NCBI GenBank assembly: GCA_949592205.1
Contig: CATIUR010000004.1
Location: forward strand, 8,745,001 to 8,809,000
Direction: 5' to 3'
DNA length: 64,000 nucleotides
Source: Helichrysum umbraculigerum
Taxonomy: Eukaryota; Streptophyta; Magnoliopsida; Asterales; Asteraceae
Shown: piece by piece, positions 1-11,728 of the stretch
Layout of the letters: each line of letters starts with the position of its first letter
Position numbering within the stretch: the first letter of the stretch is position 1
Translations under genes and position numbers: made by a program
The notes under the pieces: model-generated
What the model was told of the DNA's origin: nothing
Database searches by the model: none
What the model saw: the letters and a program-made list of their open reading frames with translations, nothing else

Positions 1-1280
1 TCGAGTTTTGGCCTTGGAAACGCAATCCCGGCCAAATATTCGGATCGCGTTTGCTAGTGCTTTTCGGTTACAGAATTTTTTTCTACTGAAGAACGCGATC
101 CCACCATGCCTAGTCTGGATCGCGTTTGCATGTTTAATATTGATGGATTTTTGCAAATTTCAAAAGTGCATAAGTGTTTAATAGCACTTTAGAGACCTCT
201 TTTTTTTTGTAACAAAATTTCATTAACACAGATTGAGCTGAAATTCGCATGTCCACTCGGAAATGGCCCAATGATCAAAGCTATATGCTATAGCCTAGTC
301 AGTTTTTGGCCATTCGGGGTCATCTAAGGGCCGGAAATGGCATTTTTCAGTTTTTAAACGTCATTTCAGGATTTTCTGGTTGCACTTTTGTTTGCTTAGA
401 CTTCAGGAATTACCTGATTGGCTAAATATATTATGATGATGATTATGAGACAAGTTATTAACTTGTTTGTTGTGTGATGTTTCAGATACCCCAAAGACTT
501 AGTGATTAGAAGCTGAGTGTTGCGACTTCTGAGGTATCGGTGAGTGGATTCAAAACTCGCCATTTGATTTAGTTGTAATCATTTGATTACAACGGATAAA
601 CGTAGATATGATTATAGATTTATTTAGTCATTATTGTTGATTGTATATCTATGTGCTATGTGTGATCTTTGGATATTGGTTGACAATGAGGTCGACAAGT
701 TGATGAACTGTTGGTTTGGTTATTTGGTTATCGTGTGAATGATACAGGGATATGCTTCATATGTTGTGTGTATTGAACTGTATCTGAGTAGGATAACCAC
801 TAGCTATCGGTCTCGTCCGTTATGGCCATACGGATATGGTTGGATAAGAGTTCTTGGGGAGCCGCCCGGGTACTATGGTTATCCCCAGAACCACCGATCC
901 TCATTATATTGTTGTTGATTGTTGTAATTAATGGTTATGCTAAGTTAAATGTTGGGTGATGAACTCTCTCACTTAGCTATGTGCTAATCCCTCATCTTTA
1001 ATTCCTGCAGATTTTGTAGCTTAATGGGTAGCAGGAATGGGATGCTTTTGGAAGCAAGGATAGTTTGACAGCAAGCTACTCTGATCCTTTTTGTACTAAA
1101 CTAGTTGGTTTTATATAATACCCCGACCTATGTAATCTTTGGAACTGTTTCAAGTCAGTGTGACTTTAACTTATAAACTGTTTATGTAAATTAATATAAT
1201 GTAAAGTTATAAAGTTGTTTAAATTTCTACGCTTCCGTGTTCTTAATATAATATTGTTATATCAAATGAGAGGTGTTATA
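1..1280 (+). mobile_element. 3' part of a long LTR (LTR1) in an intron of the TIC32-like gene
   Basis: The segment ends GAGAGGTGTTATA at 1280 and is homologous, in the same order, to the sense strand of the complete LTR element at 9669-16845. Shared blocks are the box at 305-350 (GGCCATTCGGGGTC), the CTTAGCT..GCTAA stretch at 970, a splice-acceptor-like TTCCTGCAG at 1002-1010, and ACGCTTCCG near the end. Hairpin-forming repeats lie at 22-56 and 92-131 (AACGCGATCC paired with GGATCGCGTT) and at 817-833 (CCGT/ACGG). The 5' end and its TSD lie outside the window. No coding capacity is visible. Confidence 0.75.
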
Positions 1281-1308
1281 CTAACGATCTTGAACTTTGT
1301 TAAAACAG

Positions 1309-1617
1309 CTGGATTTGTAAATTTCTTCCAGAGTTTCTTGAAGAACATCCCACAGGTTTGTATAACTCTTTATTTCTTTGACTTCTTTAATCTTGTCTTG
1401 TTTGATTTAAGTTGAATAAAGACTAATTATAATGGCGGTTTTGGTAATTCAGGGAGCTGCAACAACATGTCATGTAGCATTGAACCCACAACTTAAGGGT
1501 GTTAGTGGCCAGTATTTTGCTGACAGCAACTTATCAAAAGCAAGCGGCCAAGCTAGGGACCCAGAATTGGCCAAGAAGCTTTGGGATTTCAGTGTGAAGT
1601 TGACCCAATCGAAATAG
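1309..1617 (+). CDS. TIC32-like short-chain dehydrogenase, last two coding exons (partial)
   Basis: Two exons encode the C-terminus of a short-chain dehydrogenase/reductase of the plant TIC32/retinol-dehydrogenase-like group (NADP-dependent; TIC32 itself is at the chloroplast inner envelope). Exon 1309-1355 ends ..FLKNIPQ. A 97-bp GT-AG intron (1356-1452) follows. Exon 1453-1617 begins GAATTCHVALNPQ and ends with TAG. The run LKN-PQGAATTC-VALNPQ-KGVSG-YF-DSN, then ELAKKLWDFS-KLT, is the characteristic tail of this family as I recall it. The Rossmann fold, the TGxxxGxG motif and the YxxxK catalytic site must lie upstream, outside the window, beyond the intron occupied by LTR1. Reading frames join cleanly in phase 0 and no stop interrupts them, so the fragment could belong to an active gene. 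Targeting cannot be judged without the N-terminus. Confidence 0.8.
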
Positions 1618-2955
1618 TTAATCTGTGGGTGAACGTCATAGAAAACCATTCTCTCTGTAATTTTTGTTATACAGAATAATAATGTATAATGTATGTTCTT
1701 GTAGTTAAGATATTTGTTGTACCAAAAGTTTTATGTAGTCGTTTGACTCCTTTTGTAATGAATGAATGTGTGTTTGTCAAGGTTTTTCTTGTTACTTTGC
1801 CTTTACTTTTATTATGTGATTAAATCGGACTTTTAAGAATGTTAAAATGGCCCTCAGATGTTACTGAACATAGTTTGGTATCTAATGATCATATGAAGGT
1901 TCTTGGATTTGAAGATTGAATCATGTGTTCATTGTCGTTGAAATGATGAAACGACAATAAAGGAAATGAAAAGAGTATTTTTTTCCCTCCGTTTTTACTT
2001 CCAAAACACATTAAGAAAGCTAAACTGAGAGAGTTATTATGATATTTCAGTACAAACTCACATCCTGTACTGAAACTGATAAATCTCAAAGCATACATAT
2101 AAACTTGATCTACCACTCCTAGTATCGTCAGTCTGTTGATTTTAGAGTGGAACCTCATATAGATTAATGTGTTGGGTTTTGTGATATGTTACTGATGATT
2201 CTAAGAGCTTAAGGAGTGGTTGTCCTTATGATCGGTGTTCAGCTTGATGTTCAACACGAATATAATTTTAAGGGGAGTAGTTTAATGTTCAACTCAAAGT
2301 CCAAATGAATCCACATTTATGATTTTGAACCAATCAAAAATGAGGAAAAGAAAAAAATATGGTTAAAGCCTTAAGCACAAAGTTCAACATTGAACTTTGA
2401 GATTAAACGCAGACCTTGAATACCGACGGGAAATGGAGAACGCCGACTCCCCGTCATTCAAGGTGTTAAAAACTGAAAATATACCTTTCCACTCTGTGTG
2501 CTCACCGTATTATATAGTTCAATCATATCATAATTATGTATTTTTTGCATTTATCATTTGAGAACTCTATAGAGCTCAAAGTACTGAATTTTAAGTTAAG
2601 AAATCTTCCGGTTCATTTTATTATTATATTTTTTTATGGCATTATCATGTTTGAGCTGAAAAAAGGTTTTTTTTTCCTTCTATACAATGTGTTTATGTTA
2701 TTCAACTTCTGGTTCATAAATGTACAAGCGAGACTCTCTAAAAAGTAATGGGCTTTTGATGGTTACTTATTGGGTCTTTAGTTCCAATGACAATGGTCAC
2801 CTGATCAACCCGATCAGGTGAATATTCACCCGATTCATTAACTTAAAGGTGGATATAAACGATCTAAATAAATGAATAGTGGATATCGATATATATTATT
2901 GATTATTGGATCGGATATGGGTAACAATTTATCATCTAGGGATTTATCCAGCATC

Positions 2956-2960
<5 letters not shown>
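1618..2960. other. 3' UTR of the TIC32-like gene, then intergenic sequence
   Basis: The first 170 bases are T-rich with AATAAT and AATGAATGAATG stretches, suiting a plant 3' UTR and polyadenylation region. Beyond that I see no gene. Two strong inverted repeats stand out: 2411-2462 (CCTTGAAT and GACGGG arms around an 18-nt loop) and 2799-2822 (CACCTGATC paired with GATCAGGTG). They may be ends of unrecognised MITEs. Confidence 0.5.

Positions 2961-2990
<30 letters not shown>
2961..2990. repeat. (AT)15 microsatellite
   Basis: Thirty bases of pure AT directly abut the left terminus of the foldback element at 2991. A matching TA run abuts its right terminus. Confidence 0.95.
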
Positions 2991-2994
<4 letters not shown>

Positions 2995-4255
2995 GGGAGA
3001 TCCTTGGGGAAGTAAAATAATTAGGGAAGGAGGGAAGTGATTTTCAGCCACACATTCTGGTCAACTCAAAAGTCAACGCGGTGGCATTTTTGTAAATAAC
3101 TTGAAATCACCTCCCAGAACGTTAACATGCATTTCAAAAGCATGTTAATTAAAAACAACTAAAAACGTGATTTTAATCTTAAATTCATCAAATTAAAGCT
3201 TGAAACTTGCAAAAATAAATTTAAAAACACTAATACACAACTCGTTGAGCAAGATTGATTAACAATTGTTGAATTCAAACAAAAAAAATGTTAGAAAATA
3301 GATTTCATGAAGTAAATTATAAAAACCCATAAAAAATCACAAATTCATTTGATTGAGAACAAAATTGAGATATACATAAAGCAAAATAAAAACAAATTGA
3401 TCATATAAATCAATAATCAAACAAACTTGTAGTAATTTTACGTTTTACACAAAAAAATTCTCAAAATCAAGTTTTTCATAACGTTAACACTCATTTGAAA
3501 TGCATGTTAATCAAAATTACAACTTAAACATTCATTTATGTTGAATATTAGCTTATATATGTTATTATTGTATAATAACTCATATTCATCATAAATACAT
3601 GTTAACATCTTATTGAGTCTTTAACATTCATTCGCGATGAATATTAACTTATATCATGCTGATGAACATCATAACATTAATTTATAATGCATATTAACTC
3701 ATATATATTGTGATACATTGACGAATGTTATGTTATCACATTCAGCAATGAACAATAACTTAAGAAGGTAATATTCAATAAAAATGAATGTTTAAGAATC
3801 TTTATTGTAGTTTTGATTAACATGCTTCCCAAATGCATGTTAACCTTCTGGAAATTTATATTTTTGAATTTCGATGATGAATGACGACTATAATCCAATT
3901 AATTCTCCGTTTGTAAGTTTTGTATGATGAAATTAGTTTAATTTTACTGTTTTCATTGAAAAATAAAAAATTTCATAAAAACCCGAAAGTTACACCCAAA
4001 ATTTAATATTTTTGATGAATATATATAACGAGGAATTGATGATCTATATGAACGCGATTGATGAATTCGAAATTTATAGTATCTCTGATTGATGAATCAA
4101 TGAAATACAAGCTTTAATTTGGGTTTTTAGACAAAAATTGGTGAAGTGGGTTTTGTTTATGTTTTGCTTCCTTTAGGAAAAAAATGGCGAGGAATGGGTG
4201 GCTGAGATTTACTTCCCTCCTTCCCTCAAATTTGAAGCTTCCCTCTTGATCCTTC

Positions 4256-4259
<4 letters not shown>
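2991..4259. mobile_element. Non-autonomous TIR/foldback element inserted in a TA microsatellite
   Basis: The ends are inverted copies: AGGGGGGAGATCC..GGGAAGGAGGGAAGT on the left, and the complement of that pattern (ACTTCCCTCCTTCCC..GATCCTTCCCCT) on the right. Both ends are flanked by long (TA)n, so the TSD is probably TA or a dinucleotide run, as described for Micron-type MITEs. The AT-rich core has no ORF but repeats a hairpin whose arms are TTAACATGC and GCATGTTAA (3121-3150, 3816-3845), with a variant at 3483-3513. Confidence 0.7.

Positions 4260-4310
<51 letters not shown>
4260..4310. repeat. (TA)n microsatellite between two foldback elements
   Basis: About 51 bases of pure TA separate the right end of the 2991-4259 element from the left end of the 4311-4697 element. 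Confidence 0.95.
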
Positions 4311-4313
<3 letters not shown>

Positions 4314-4697
4314 GGAGGTTCAAATGAGAACCACTTTAAAGTTGAGAACTGTGAGAACCACAACGAATACGTGTTTGTTCACATGTGATTAACTTCAATC
4401 ATATGTGAACATTGATGTACGTTTAATTGAAAAAGAAAAACGTAAAAAAAATCATAAATTTACGTCTTAAAACACATTTTGACCGATTTGTTTACATTAT
4501 CGTTCACATGTGAACATGTATTTGTTTTTTGCATTTTTCGATATGATTTAAAGATTTTTTTTTACTTTTTTCTTTTTCAATTAAACGTACATCAATGTTC
4601 ACATATGATTGAAGTTAATCACATGTGAACAAACATGTATTCGTTGTGGTTCTCACAGTTCTCAACTTTAAAGTGGTTCTCATTTGAACCTTCCCCG
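4311..4697. mobile_element. Foldback MITE with arms of about 125 bp
   Basis: The left arm starts GTGGGAGGTTCAAATGAGAA and its near-perfect reverse complement closes the element at about 4697, with only a roughly 120-bp spacer. A transcript would fold into a long hairpin, a typical small-RNA source. The core holds GTTCACATGTGAAC-type palindromes. Related ends (GGTTCAAAT-AGAA) occur on the elements at 29222-30245 and 39988-40774. Confidence 0.85.
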
Positions 4698-4718
4698 AGT
4701 GGGAGGTTCAAATGAGAA

Positions 4719-4806
<88 letters not shown>

Positions 4807-4808
4807 TC
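4698..4808. repeat. Truncated MITE end plus (AC)n(AT)n microsatellite
   Basis: Positions 4700-4722 repeat the first bases of the adjacent MITE (GTGGGAGGTTCAAATGAGAA) and then run straight into about 38 bases of AC, about 38 of AT, and more AC. Confidence 0.85.
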
Positions 4809-5024
4809 ACACATATAAATTTACATATCCACATAGACAAAAAACATAAGAATTATTAGGCCTTAAATAGACAAACACGAATCGATCATTAGCTACAATA
4901 GAAATGTGATGTAACTATTGTAAACCCCTTTTGGCATTGATGTTTAAACTTTAAATAATTGATGATGATTTGTATAATACCTAAATTTATTCATACACTA
5001 CTGAATCTGTTTTACAGTGTTGTA

Positions 5025-5273
5025 CTCCCTCCGTCCTAAATTTATAGTCCAGTATTCCATTTTGGGCTATTCCAAATTAATTGTCCACTTCCATAAATTG
5101 ATAAAAATGATGAGTTAAAATTCTTTTATACCTCTAATTTATATATGTAAGACAAAAAATCAGGTAAAAAGTAAAGGTAAAACAGTCATCTTATCAAAAA
5201 GCAAGAGAGAAGTTGATGTTTTCTTAAACTGCGTATTTTTTGTCTGGGGACAATTAAATTGGGACGGAGGGAG
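5025..5273. mobile_element. Stowaway-type MITE (249 bp)
   Basis: The terminal inverted repeats are CTCCCTCCGTCC and GGACGGAGGGAG, the hallmark of plant Stowaway (Tc1/mariner-derived) MITEs. A TA dinucleotide flanks each side (5023-5024, 5274-5275). There is no ORF. Confidence 0.95.
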
Positions 5274-5596
5274 TATAATACAATATTGTAAATCGTATAT
5301 GACGGTAAATGGATAAATTTTAGAAGTACTACCATAAATTAACATCAGGGGTAACATCATCTACCCTATTTAAACGTGCAAATTACAAAATTCTCCACCT
5401 AAATACTATAATATCATATATCCTCAATCTAAATCTTATATTTCTCAAATATACCCATTTCTCCAATTTAACCATAATTAACACTTTTAAATGCATAAAT
5501 TATGAAATTCATGACCATTATACCCTTTTCTTCCACTAATTATTCCGCCATTTTCATCCTTAACCTATAATTGCCTAAAAAAAAAAAGACTACTTA

Positions 5597-6184
5597 GACC
5601 ACTCCCATCGGGGAGTGTCGGTTTCGGTCGGTTTCAACCCCGACGAGACCGACGGCGATGGCACCGATCCGTCGGTTGCCTCGTCGGTTTGGTTGCTTCG
5701 ATTTGGCGACGAGAGGGGACGAGTGAGGGTGGGGTCCGTTTGTGTTTTATCCTTTTCTTTTTTTTTTTTTGTTTGTTTTCAGCTCAAATAAAAATGGAGT
5801 TTTGATGTAGGAGAAGAAAAGTGAGGAAGAAGAAGTAGTGTTGCGGAGTGAGAGTGGGGCCCACCAGCTTTTCTATTATATTTTTTTTTATTTCACCTTT
5901 GCAAATATTTAAAAAAAATTAAAAGAGTGGGGCCACTAGCATTTTTATTTAAATTATTCTATTTTTTTAATTGTTGTAAAATGGTTTTATTTTAATAAAA
6001 TGTGTTTATTTAAATTATTGTATTTAAATTGATTAATTAATTAGGCAGTGGGTCCCAAAAAATGAAGTGACGGACCACTGATGGGAGTAGTCAGCCAGTT
6101 TCAGTCAGTTTGAGGAAAAAGCTTATTTGGCGCTGACGTGGCTCCGTCAGTTTCAATCAGTTTCAGTCACTGATGGGAGTGGTC
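5597..6184. mobile_element. PIF/Harbinger-like MITE, TSD TTA (588 bp)
   Basis: Termini GACCACTCCCATC and GATGGGAGTGGTC are perfect inverted repeats. TTA flanks both sides (5594-5596, 6185-6187), the classic Tourist/Harbinger target. The GC-richer ends carry repeated CGTCGGTTT-type motifs. A divergent relative lies at 54862-55537. Confidence 0.85.
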
Positions 6185-6187
6185 TTA

Positions 6188-6704
6188 CATCATCTACATT
6201 CAAATTTTGGGTTTTAATATTGTGTTGTTAGTACACAAGTAGAACACAGAATTAATAATTGTGTATCAGGTTTTTGTAGGATCTCCATTTTGGTGAAATT
6301 TCAATTCATCTAATAGTTTTGGTGAATATTCTGTAGGTAGCTGTGATAAAACCAATTAATTATTCAATTGATTTATTAATTTGGTACGTATGTCTATTAA
6401 TAGATTATTGGAACAATGCATGATGTGTATCATGAGGTTATCTACAATACTCTAAATTTTGAGTTTTGATGTATTTATGATTTATTAACCAGTATACTAA
6501 ACGATGGTAAAAATGGTAAAAAGTAAAATCCATATGAAAGTTGAATTTAAATGATAGTTTTGAACTTGAGTTTCATTTTCATGATACGATAGAATGGAAG
6601 TATTAATGATCATGGTATTAAATTAAATAGAACAATAAAACTCACGCCTCATACTTAAGGTTTAAAACCGTTAGTTTCCTTGCATTTATGAGTTATATGG
6701 TACT
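6188..6704. other. Intergenic, no feature recognised
   Basis: AT-rich sequence without a coding region, tandem repeat or clear element border that I can support. Confidence 0.5.
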
Positions 6705-6712
6705 TGAGATCA

Positions 6713-7153
6713 TAGTGTTAAACTCTTACAATTCACGAGTTGATTAAGAAATTCAAAAAACGAGGCGACTCGGACCCCGACTCATAAATGACTTTGACTC
6801 TTACGAGTCGTTTATTGACCTTCCGAGTCGTGTGTGACTCTTCCGAGTACTAAGCGACTCTTACGAGTCACAAATCGGACACACTTTTAATGTAATGTAA
6901 TAAAAAACATACAATGACAAAATAAGATAAGAAATTACTAATAATCAATTTTAAATTTAGCATTTGTGTTAATTAATGGCTTTCATCATGTTTTACGTAA
7001 ATTAAGAATAAAAATCTAAACAATAATATACATATAGATATAAATATATATATTTATTGTAAATTTATGACTCTTACGAGTCGAGTCGAGTCACAAGTCA
7101 CGAGTTAGAAATCAGCAATCCGAATCATGAGTCGAGTCACGAGTTAACAACTA
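6713..7153. mobile_element. hAT-like MITE, 8-bp TSD TGAGATCA (441 bp)
   Basis: Perfect 8-bp duplications TGAGATCA lie at 6705-6712 and 7154-7161. Termini TAGTGTTAAACTC and GAGTTAACAACTA are imperfect inverted repeats. The interior is filled with GACTC/GAGTC palindromes such as GACTCTTACGAGTC. Confidence 0.85.
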
Positions 7154-8492
7154 TGAGATCAACCTACAAAATTCACAAGTGATAGTATAATGGTAAAAAA
7201 AATCGCTTCATTTTCTTCCATTTATGATACTAAATGATTACATTCATAACAACAAACATCTAATAAAAAGAAGCTTATGAAATGATGGTGAGAAACTCTA
7301 CCATCCTTTCACTTCATTGCATAAATTAGCTTGAAATTTTAAAATAACTCTTGCAAGTAATAATAATAATAGGAGATAACCGACAAGGTTTACCATTCAT
7401 GTTCCTATACAAACTATATCCACTTCTATATATAGAGGTGTGTTTGGCCGACAAGCTTATTGGAGCTTATAGGAGCTTAAGCTTATTTTTTCCATAAGCT
7501 TAAGTTTCTAGCTTTGTTTGGTAGACAAAATTTGAGGAGCTTATTAAAAAAATAAGCTCTGAAAAAATAAGCTACTTGAAGTAGCTTATTTTAATAAGCT
7601 CCAAGCTTATTAAATGAGAAATTACATAAATACCCCTTAAATCATTATATATCATACAATTTTTGTCTTTTTATGTCAATTTACATCTTTAAGCTTCAGC
7701 TAGTTTTACCAAACACGTTTAAGAAATAAGCTTCAGCTTCTAACTTAAAATATAAGCTCCAACTACAAGCTCCAGCTATAAGCTTTCAGCTTCAGCTATC
7801 AACTAGTTTTGCCAACACTACAAGAAAAAAGCTCATTAGTGACCAATTTTTTTATGACGACTTATTATTTGGTCCCTAAGGTCTAAATATAGTTACCATA
7901 AATTAATTGGTCACTTCCTTTTGGTCAATGTTGGAAACATGGTGACCAATGGTAGATTATGGTCACTTATTGGAAATTTAGAGACCAAAATAACGGTGGT
8001 CATTTAGTTTTATAAAGAGACCAAAAAATATTGGTCACTTATTGAAAATTTAGAGACCAAAATAACAGTGGTCACTTAGTTTTATAAAGAGACAAATAAT
8101 TAGTGGTCAATAAGTCTTTACACTAAATCTTTTTTAATTGATTTAGAATACACAATGCAACAATATAATACTAAATTTTTTATATACCAATCTCAAAGTA
8201 TTTTTTATACACCCTCTTCATTTGCTGTCTACATACATCGTGTTTTAGTATAATTCTGTTTACGTGATCACATTATGCTGTTGTAGCAGGCTAAACATGT
8301 AATGATACATATGCTCATTTACATGTATACAAAGATTCTACTTTCAATTTGAAACGCCCCGAAAACTTGAACCAATTTTTTTTTATTTACACTGAAAACA
8401 TATTACAATTGGTCCCATTATCTGTATTTACGTAGTTTATATGTTATTCTCTGTATTTAATAACTTAAATTGAAATTCCCTGAAAAACAGAT

Positions 8493-8640
8493 GAATCCGC
8501 CGGATTCCACAGGAATCCGTCGGATTCCCGGGCTTTTTCAACACAACACGTGAACAGACCATTTCAAAAGAATCCGGTCCATGAATCCACCGGATTCCAC
8601 TACAATCCGCCGGATTCCCAATGAATCCGCCGGATTCCAC
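8493..8640. repeat. Hairpin tract GAATCC-GCC-GGATTC in LTR A
   Basis: Five copies of a 15-base palindrome with a 3-base loop occur here (loops GCC, GTC, ACC, GCC, GCC). One, near 8603, has lost the outer G. Confidence 0.9.
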
Positions 8641-9580
8641 AGTCTGAACAGACCTGCAACCTGTTTTACTTAATACCATTTTACAAACTTTGGACGCACA
8701 TATTTCACAAACGGCAAAGAGTTAAGACATGAAAATTTGCAGGCACGTTCCTATAACCAAGACGAAGACTTCCCTTTTTACACTTTTCCAAATTTCACAA
8801 CGATACGGGATTTTGGCGTATGACTCTTTTTGACCCAAAAACGACCATTTTGTGAACATACTAAATCTCAAACCATGAAGGCTGAGACATGGAGCTTTTG
8901 ACCACATATCATATACATCAAAACAAAGTTACAAGACACTTCATCACACCCTTAACCCTTTTCTAACTCATTTTAGACCGCAAATTCATTTAATGACCCA
9001 TATCGACCCTTTTTGACCCGCTGACCCACAAAGACTATTTTGACCCATTGACTAGCCAATCACAACCCATAATTGACTAATGGAATGCTTGACTACATAT
9101 CAACACTCCATATCTAATAAAAACACACTTTGACTACTTTCAACCATAAACTCATTTCAAACACACAAATTATATTTAATCACTAACTTGAAAACTTGAA
9201 AACCATAATTTACATCATATACAATCGTTGTTGACTTTCAAAGTCAAACTATTTCAAAAATGCTTAAATCATGGCTCACCATGATTCACTTTCAAACCAT
9301 GTCTTAATGGGCGAATTACACAAGTATATCCAAACGACATAAAAGAGAAACTTGCCATACACTATCGTCAAGCAATCCACTCTAATTTTCTTTAACCGCT
9401 TTCCCCTTCCCTTGTCCACTTCCACCTAAAACATGAAACACTTAAACAATAAGCACTTTTTCTTAGTGAGCATATAAGCAACTTAACCAAATAATACATA
9501 ACATGGCTACATAAACACTATGCTAGTGAGACTAGCAACTCTACATCATAAACTTCATAAGCTACATATCACTAACTTGT

Positions 9581-9628
9581 GATTGTACCCACCTCTAGCT
9601 CGGAAGCTATCCGGTAACATGTACGATC
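9581..9628. repeat. Cruciform-like unit 1 of LTR A
   Basis: Outer arms GATTGTAC and GTACGATC enclose an inner hairpin TAGC-TCGGAA-GCTA followed by TCCGG. Related units occur at 16858-16909 and 16969-17020; the LARD inserted between units 1 and 2. Confidence 0.85.
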
Positions 9629-9929
9629 AATTCATATCACTATAATCATATGCAAATAATACAAATAATATAACACCCCTCGTTTCATTATAAACAATCA
9701 GTATAATAATGGCGACTCGGAAGCGTATATTTAAAACATACTGTCAATGTCAATCAAAATGTCAATAAAATTTTTCAAATCAAATTACATGACATTTCAA
9801 CAAACTCGGTGTTATATAATTCAAAGCATTATTTTAGTTATTAAAATAACATCAGAGTAACAGCATGTCAAACATTCCATCCAGTCCAACAATTTCCTGC
9901 CCTGCCCAATATGTCCCATCTATTTTAAC

Positions 9930-11271
9930 CTGCAGGAAGAACTGTGGTGGGGTTAGCATAAAGCTAAGTGAATGAAACTATAAGCAACAGTACAACCTAG
10001 CATAACAATCTGTTTACATCAAATAACAATAAACAGAAATCAATCAGCCAATCATTTAATCAAGCAACTTCCAATCAAGCGTTATCAATCGTCATGAGGA
10101 CCGGTGGCTCCTGAGACACCCTAATACCGGTTTGGTACTCAAGGAACTCTTATCAATCATCTGTATTGGCCTATACAGAATTACCGATAACCAGTTGTTA
10201 ATCACACACGACCTAGATCTCTAAACCAACATTTCAAGTTTCAAGATCTCCTGTCGTCTACAATAACAACCAAGTCCAACTGTCAAGTCAAGTTGACCTC
10301 AGAATCTTACATACTAGCTCAAACAGCCAAGTAAGCAAACCACCAAACTAACATGGCAAAATATCTCAACAGATGCATCATATCAAAGTAATACTATAAA
10401 TTACTTGTTGTAAATCAAATCATTACAACTAAATCACACTGAAGTTACAGATCCACTCACCAAGTACCTCAGTGATCCACTCAGTAGTCTAATATCACTG
10501 AGTCTTCTGTGTATCTGAAAACATCACAGATTAACACAAGTTAGTAACTTGTCTCAACTGATAATACTTAGGTAATTAACATCGTTACACAATCATAACA
10601 TAATTACATGTATCAGGTGATCCCTAAGATCACAGCAAACAAAGATTCAATTCGGAACAAAATCAAAAAGTCCCGAAATAAGGTTCAAAAACTGTAAAAT
10701 GCCATTTTCGACCCCTAAACGATCCCGAATGGCCAAAAACCACCTAGACTCTTAGAATAGAGCTTTGATCAGTGGGCCGTTTTCGAGTGACCATGTAAAT
10801 TTCAGCCCAATCCAAGTTAATAAATTTGTCACTCAGTCGCGACCCTGAAAAGACTTACGCACTTTTAAAATTTACAACCCAACTTTTAGCATAGGATCCG
10901 CCGGATCCCCACACAGTCAATTGAATCCGCCGGATTCCCTTGAATCCGCCGGATTCCCTTATTTTCACCTGAATCCGCCGGATTCTCTTGAATCCGACCG
11001 GATTCCCTAATTTTTACTCGAATCCGCCGGATTCAATTGAATCCGCCGGATTCCACCTTCGTTCCAGCCGACCTGCAACTGTTCAAAACCCTAACTCGCG
11101 ATTTTAATACCCAAATCACCCAAACTCGATTTCTAACTGTTTTAAACACCTAATAACTTCACATAATCAATATGCAACAGTTATAACGAAGTTCTAACAT
11201 CAAATTCATGTTTTTCAATCCAAATCAATCAATTCAAAACTTATAAACTATTTGATTCAATTCAAACTTAC
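9930..11271 (-). other. Predicted intron inside the LARD 3' LTR
   Basis: A GTAAGT donor and a TTCTTCCTGCAG acceptor enclose 1342 nt that include the hairpin tract. Both sites are conserved in the other LTR copy and have positional equivalents in LTRs A, B, C, D, E, G and H. Splicing itself is inferred. Confidence 0.5.
10893..11056. repeat. Hairpin tract GAATCC-GCC-GGATTC in the LARD 3' LTR
   Basis: Seven palindromes are present. The first is GGATCC-GCC-GGATCC, the others GAATCC-GCC-GGATTC, one with loop GACC. They come partly in pairs separated by CTT or AAT. Confidence 0.95.
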
Positions 11272-11429
11272 CTCTCAATTGAAGAACACTGAATTGAAAG
11301 ATAATAATGGTGAAACTAGAATCAATCATAGCTCCAATTCGTAGGTTTCAAGTTTCTGATTTGGATTTCATAAGGTTTCTGTGAGTTTTGAAGTTTCTAA
11401 TGAACTTTCCTAAAGAGGAAAGTGATATA

Positions 11430-11440
11430 TATAAGTCGGC
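11430..11440 (-). promoter_or_regulatory. TATA-like box of the LARD LTR
   Basis: Minus-strand TTATATATATCAC is followed by a CT- and A-rich leader and then by the predicted splice donor. It is the likely promoter of the element, by position only. Confidence 0.5.
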
Positions 11441-11715
11441 CTAACAAACCGCCTTCAATTATACGGGTATAATTTAATACCCCATCTCAATCTATTGCCT
11501 GGAACCTGAAAACCATTTGCGAGTCCAAACATTTTATTTCACCGTCAACTCTATTAATTTACAACAATTAATAATTCACTTATCACATTGGAATATTCGA
11601 CTCCTATTCCAATTATTTCAACTAATTTCAACAATATTATTTCCAAACACATTTAAATACTTATTTAAATCAAGAAATAATATAAACTAACTAGGTCCAT
11701 TTCGAGGATGTTACA

Positions 11716-11728
11716 ACTCTCCCCCCCT
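11716..11728 (-). other. Polypurine tract of the LARD-like element
   Basis: Minus-strand AAGGGGGGGAGAGT directly abuts the 3' LTR, the expected plus-strand primer site. Confidence 0.85.

Larger units (their letters stand above)
9669..11715 (-). mobile_element. 3' LTR of the LARD-like element
   Basis: 2047 bp, reading TGTAACATCC..GGGGTGTTATA on the minus strand. It contains, in sense order, a TATA-like box (11430-11440), donor GAGAGGTAAGT (GT at 11271-11270), the GAATCC hairpin tract (10893-11056), the box GGCCATTCGGGATCG (about 10705-10735), a CTGTAT/ATACAG hairpin (10161-10178) and acceptor TTCTTCCTGCAG (AG at 9931-9930). Confidence 0.92.

Noticed and set aside
2411..2462. Strong inverted repeat that could be a terminator
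   Set aside because: Rho-independent terminators do not apply to a plant nuclear region; more likely a MITE fragment.
4619..4840. Frame with Tyr-Ile and Cys-Val repeats
   Set aside because: Translation of AT and AC microsatellites plus a MITE arm.
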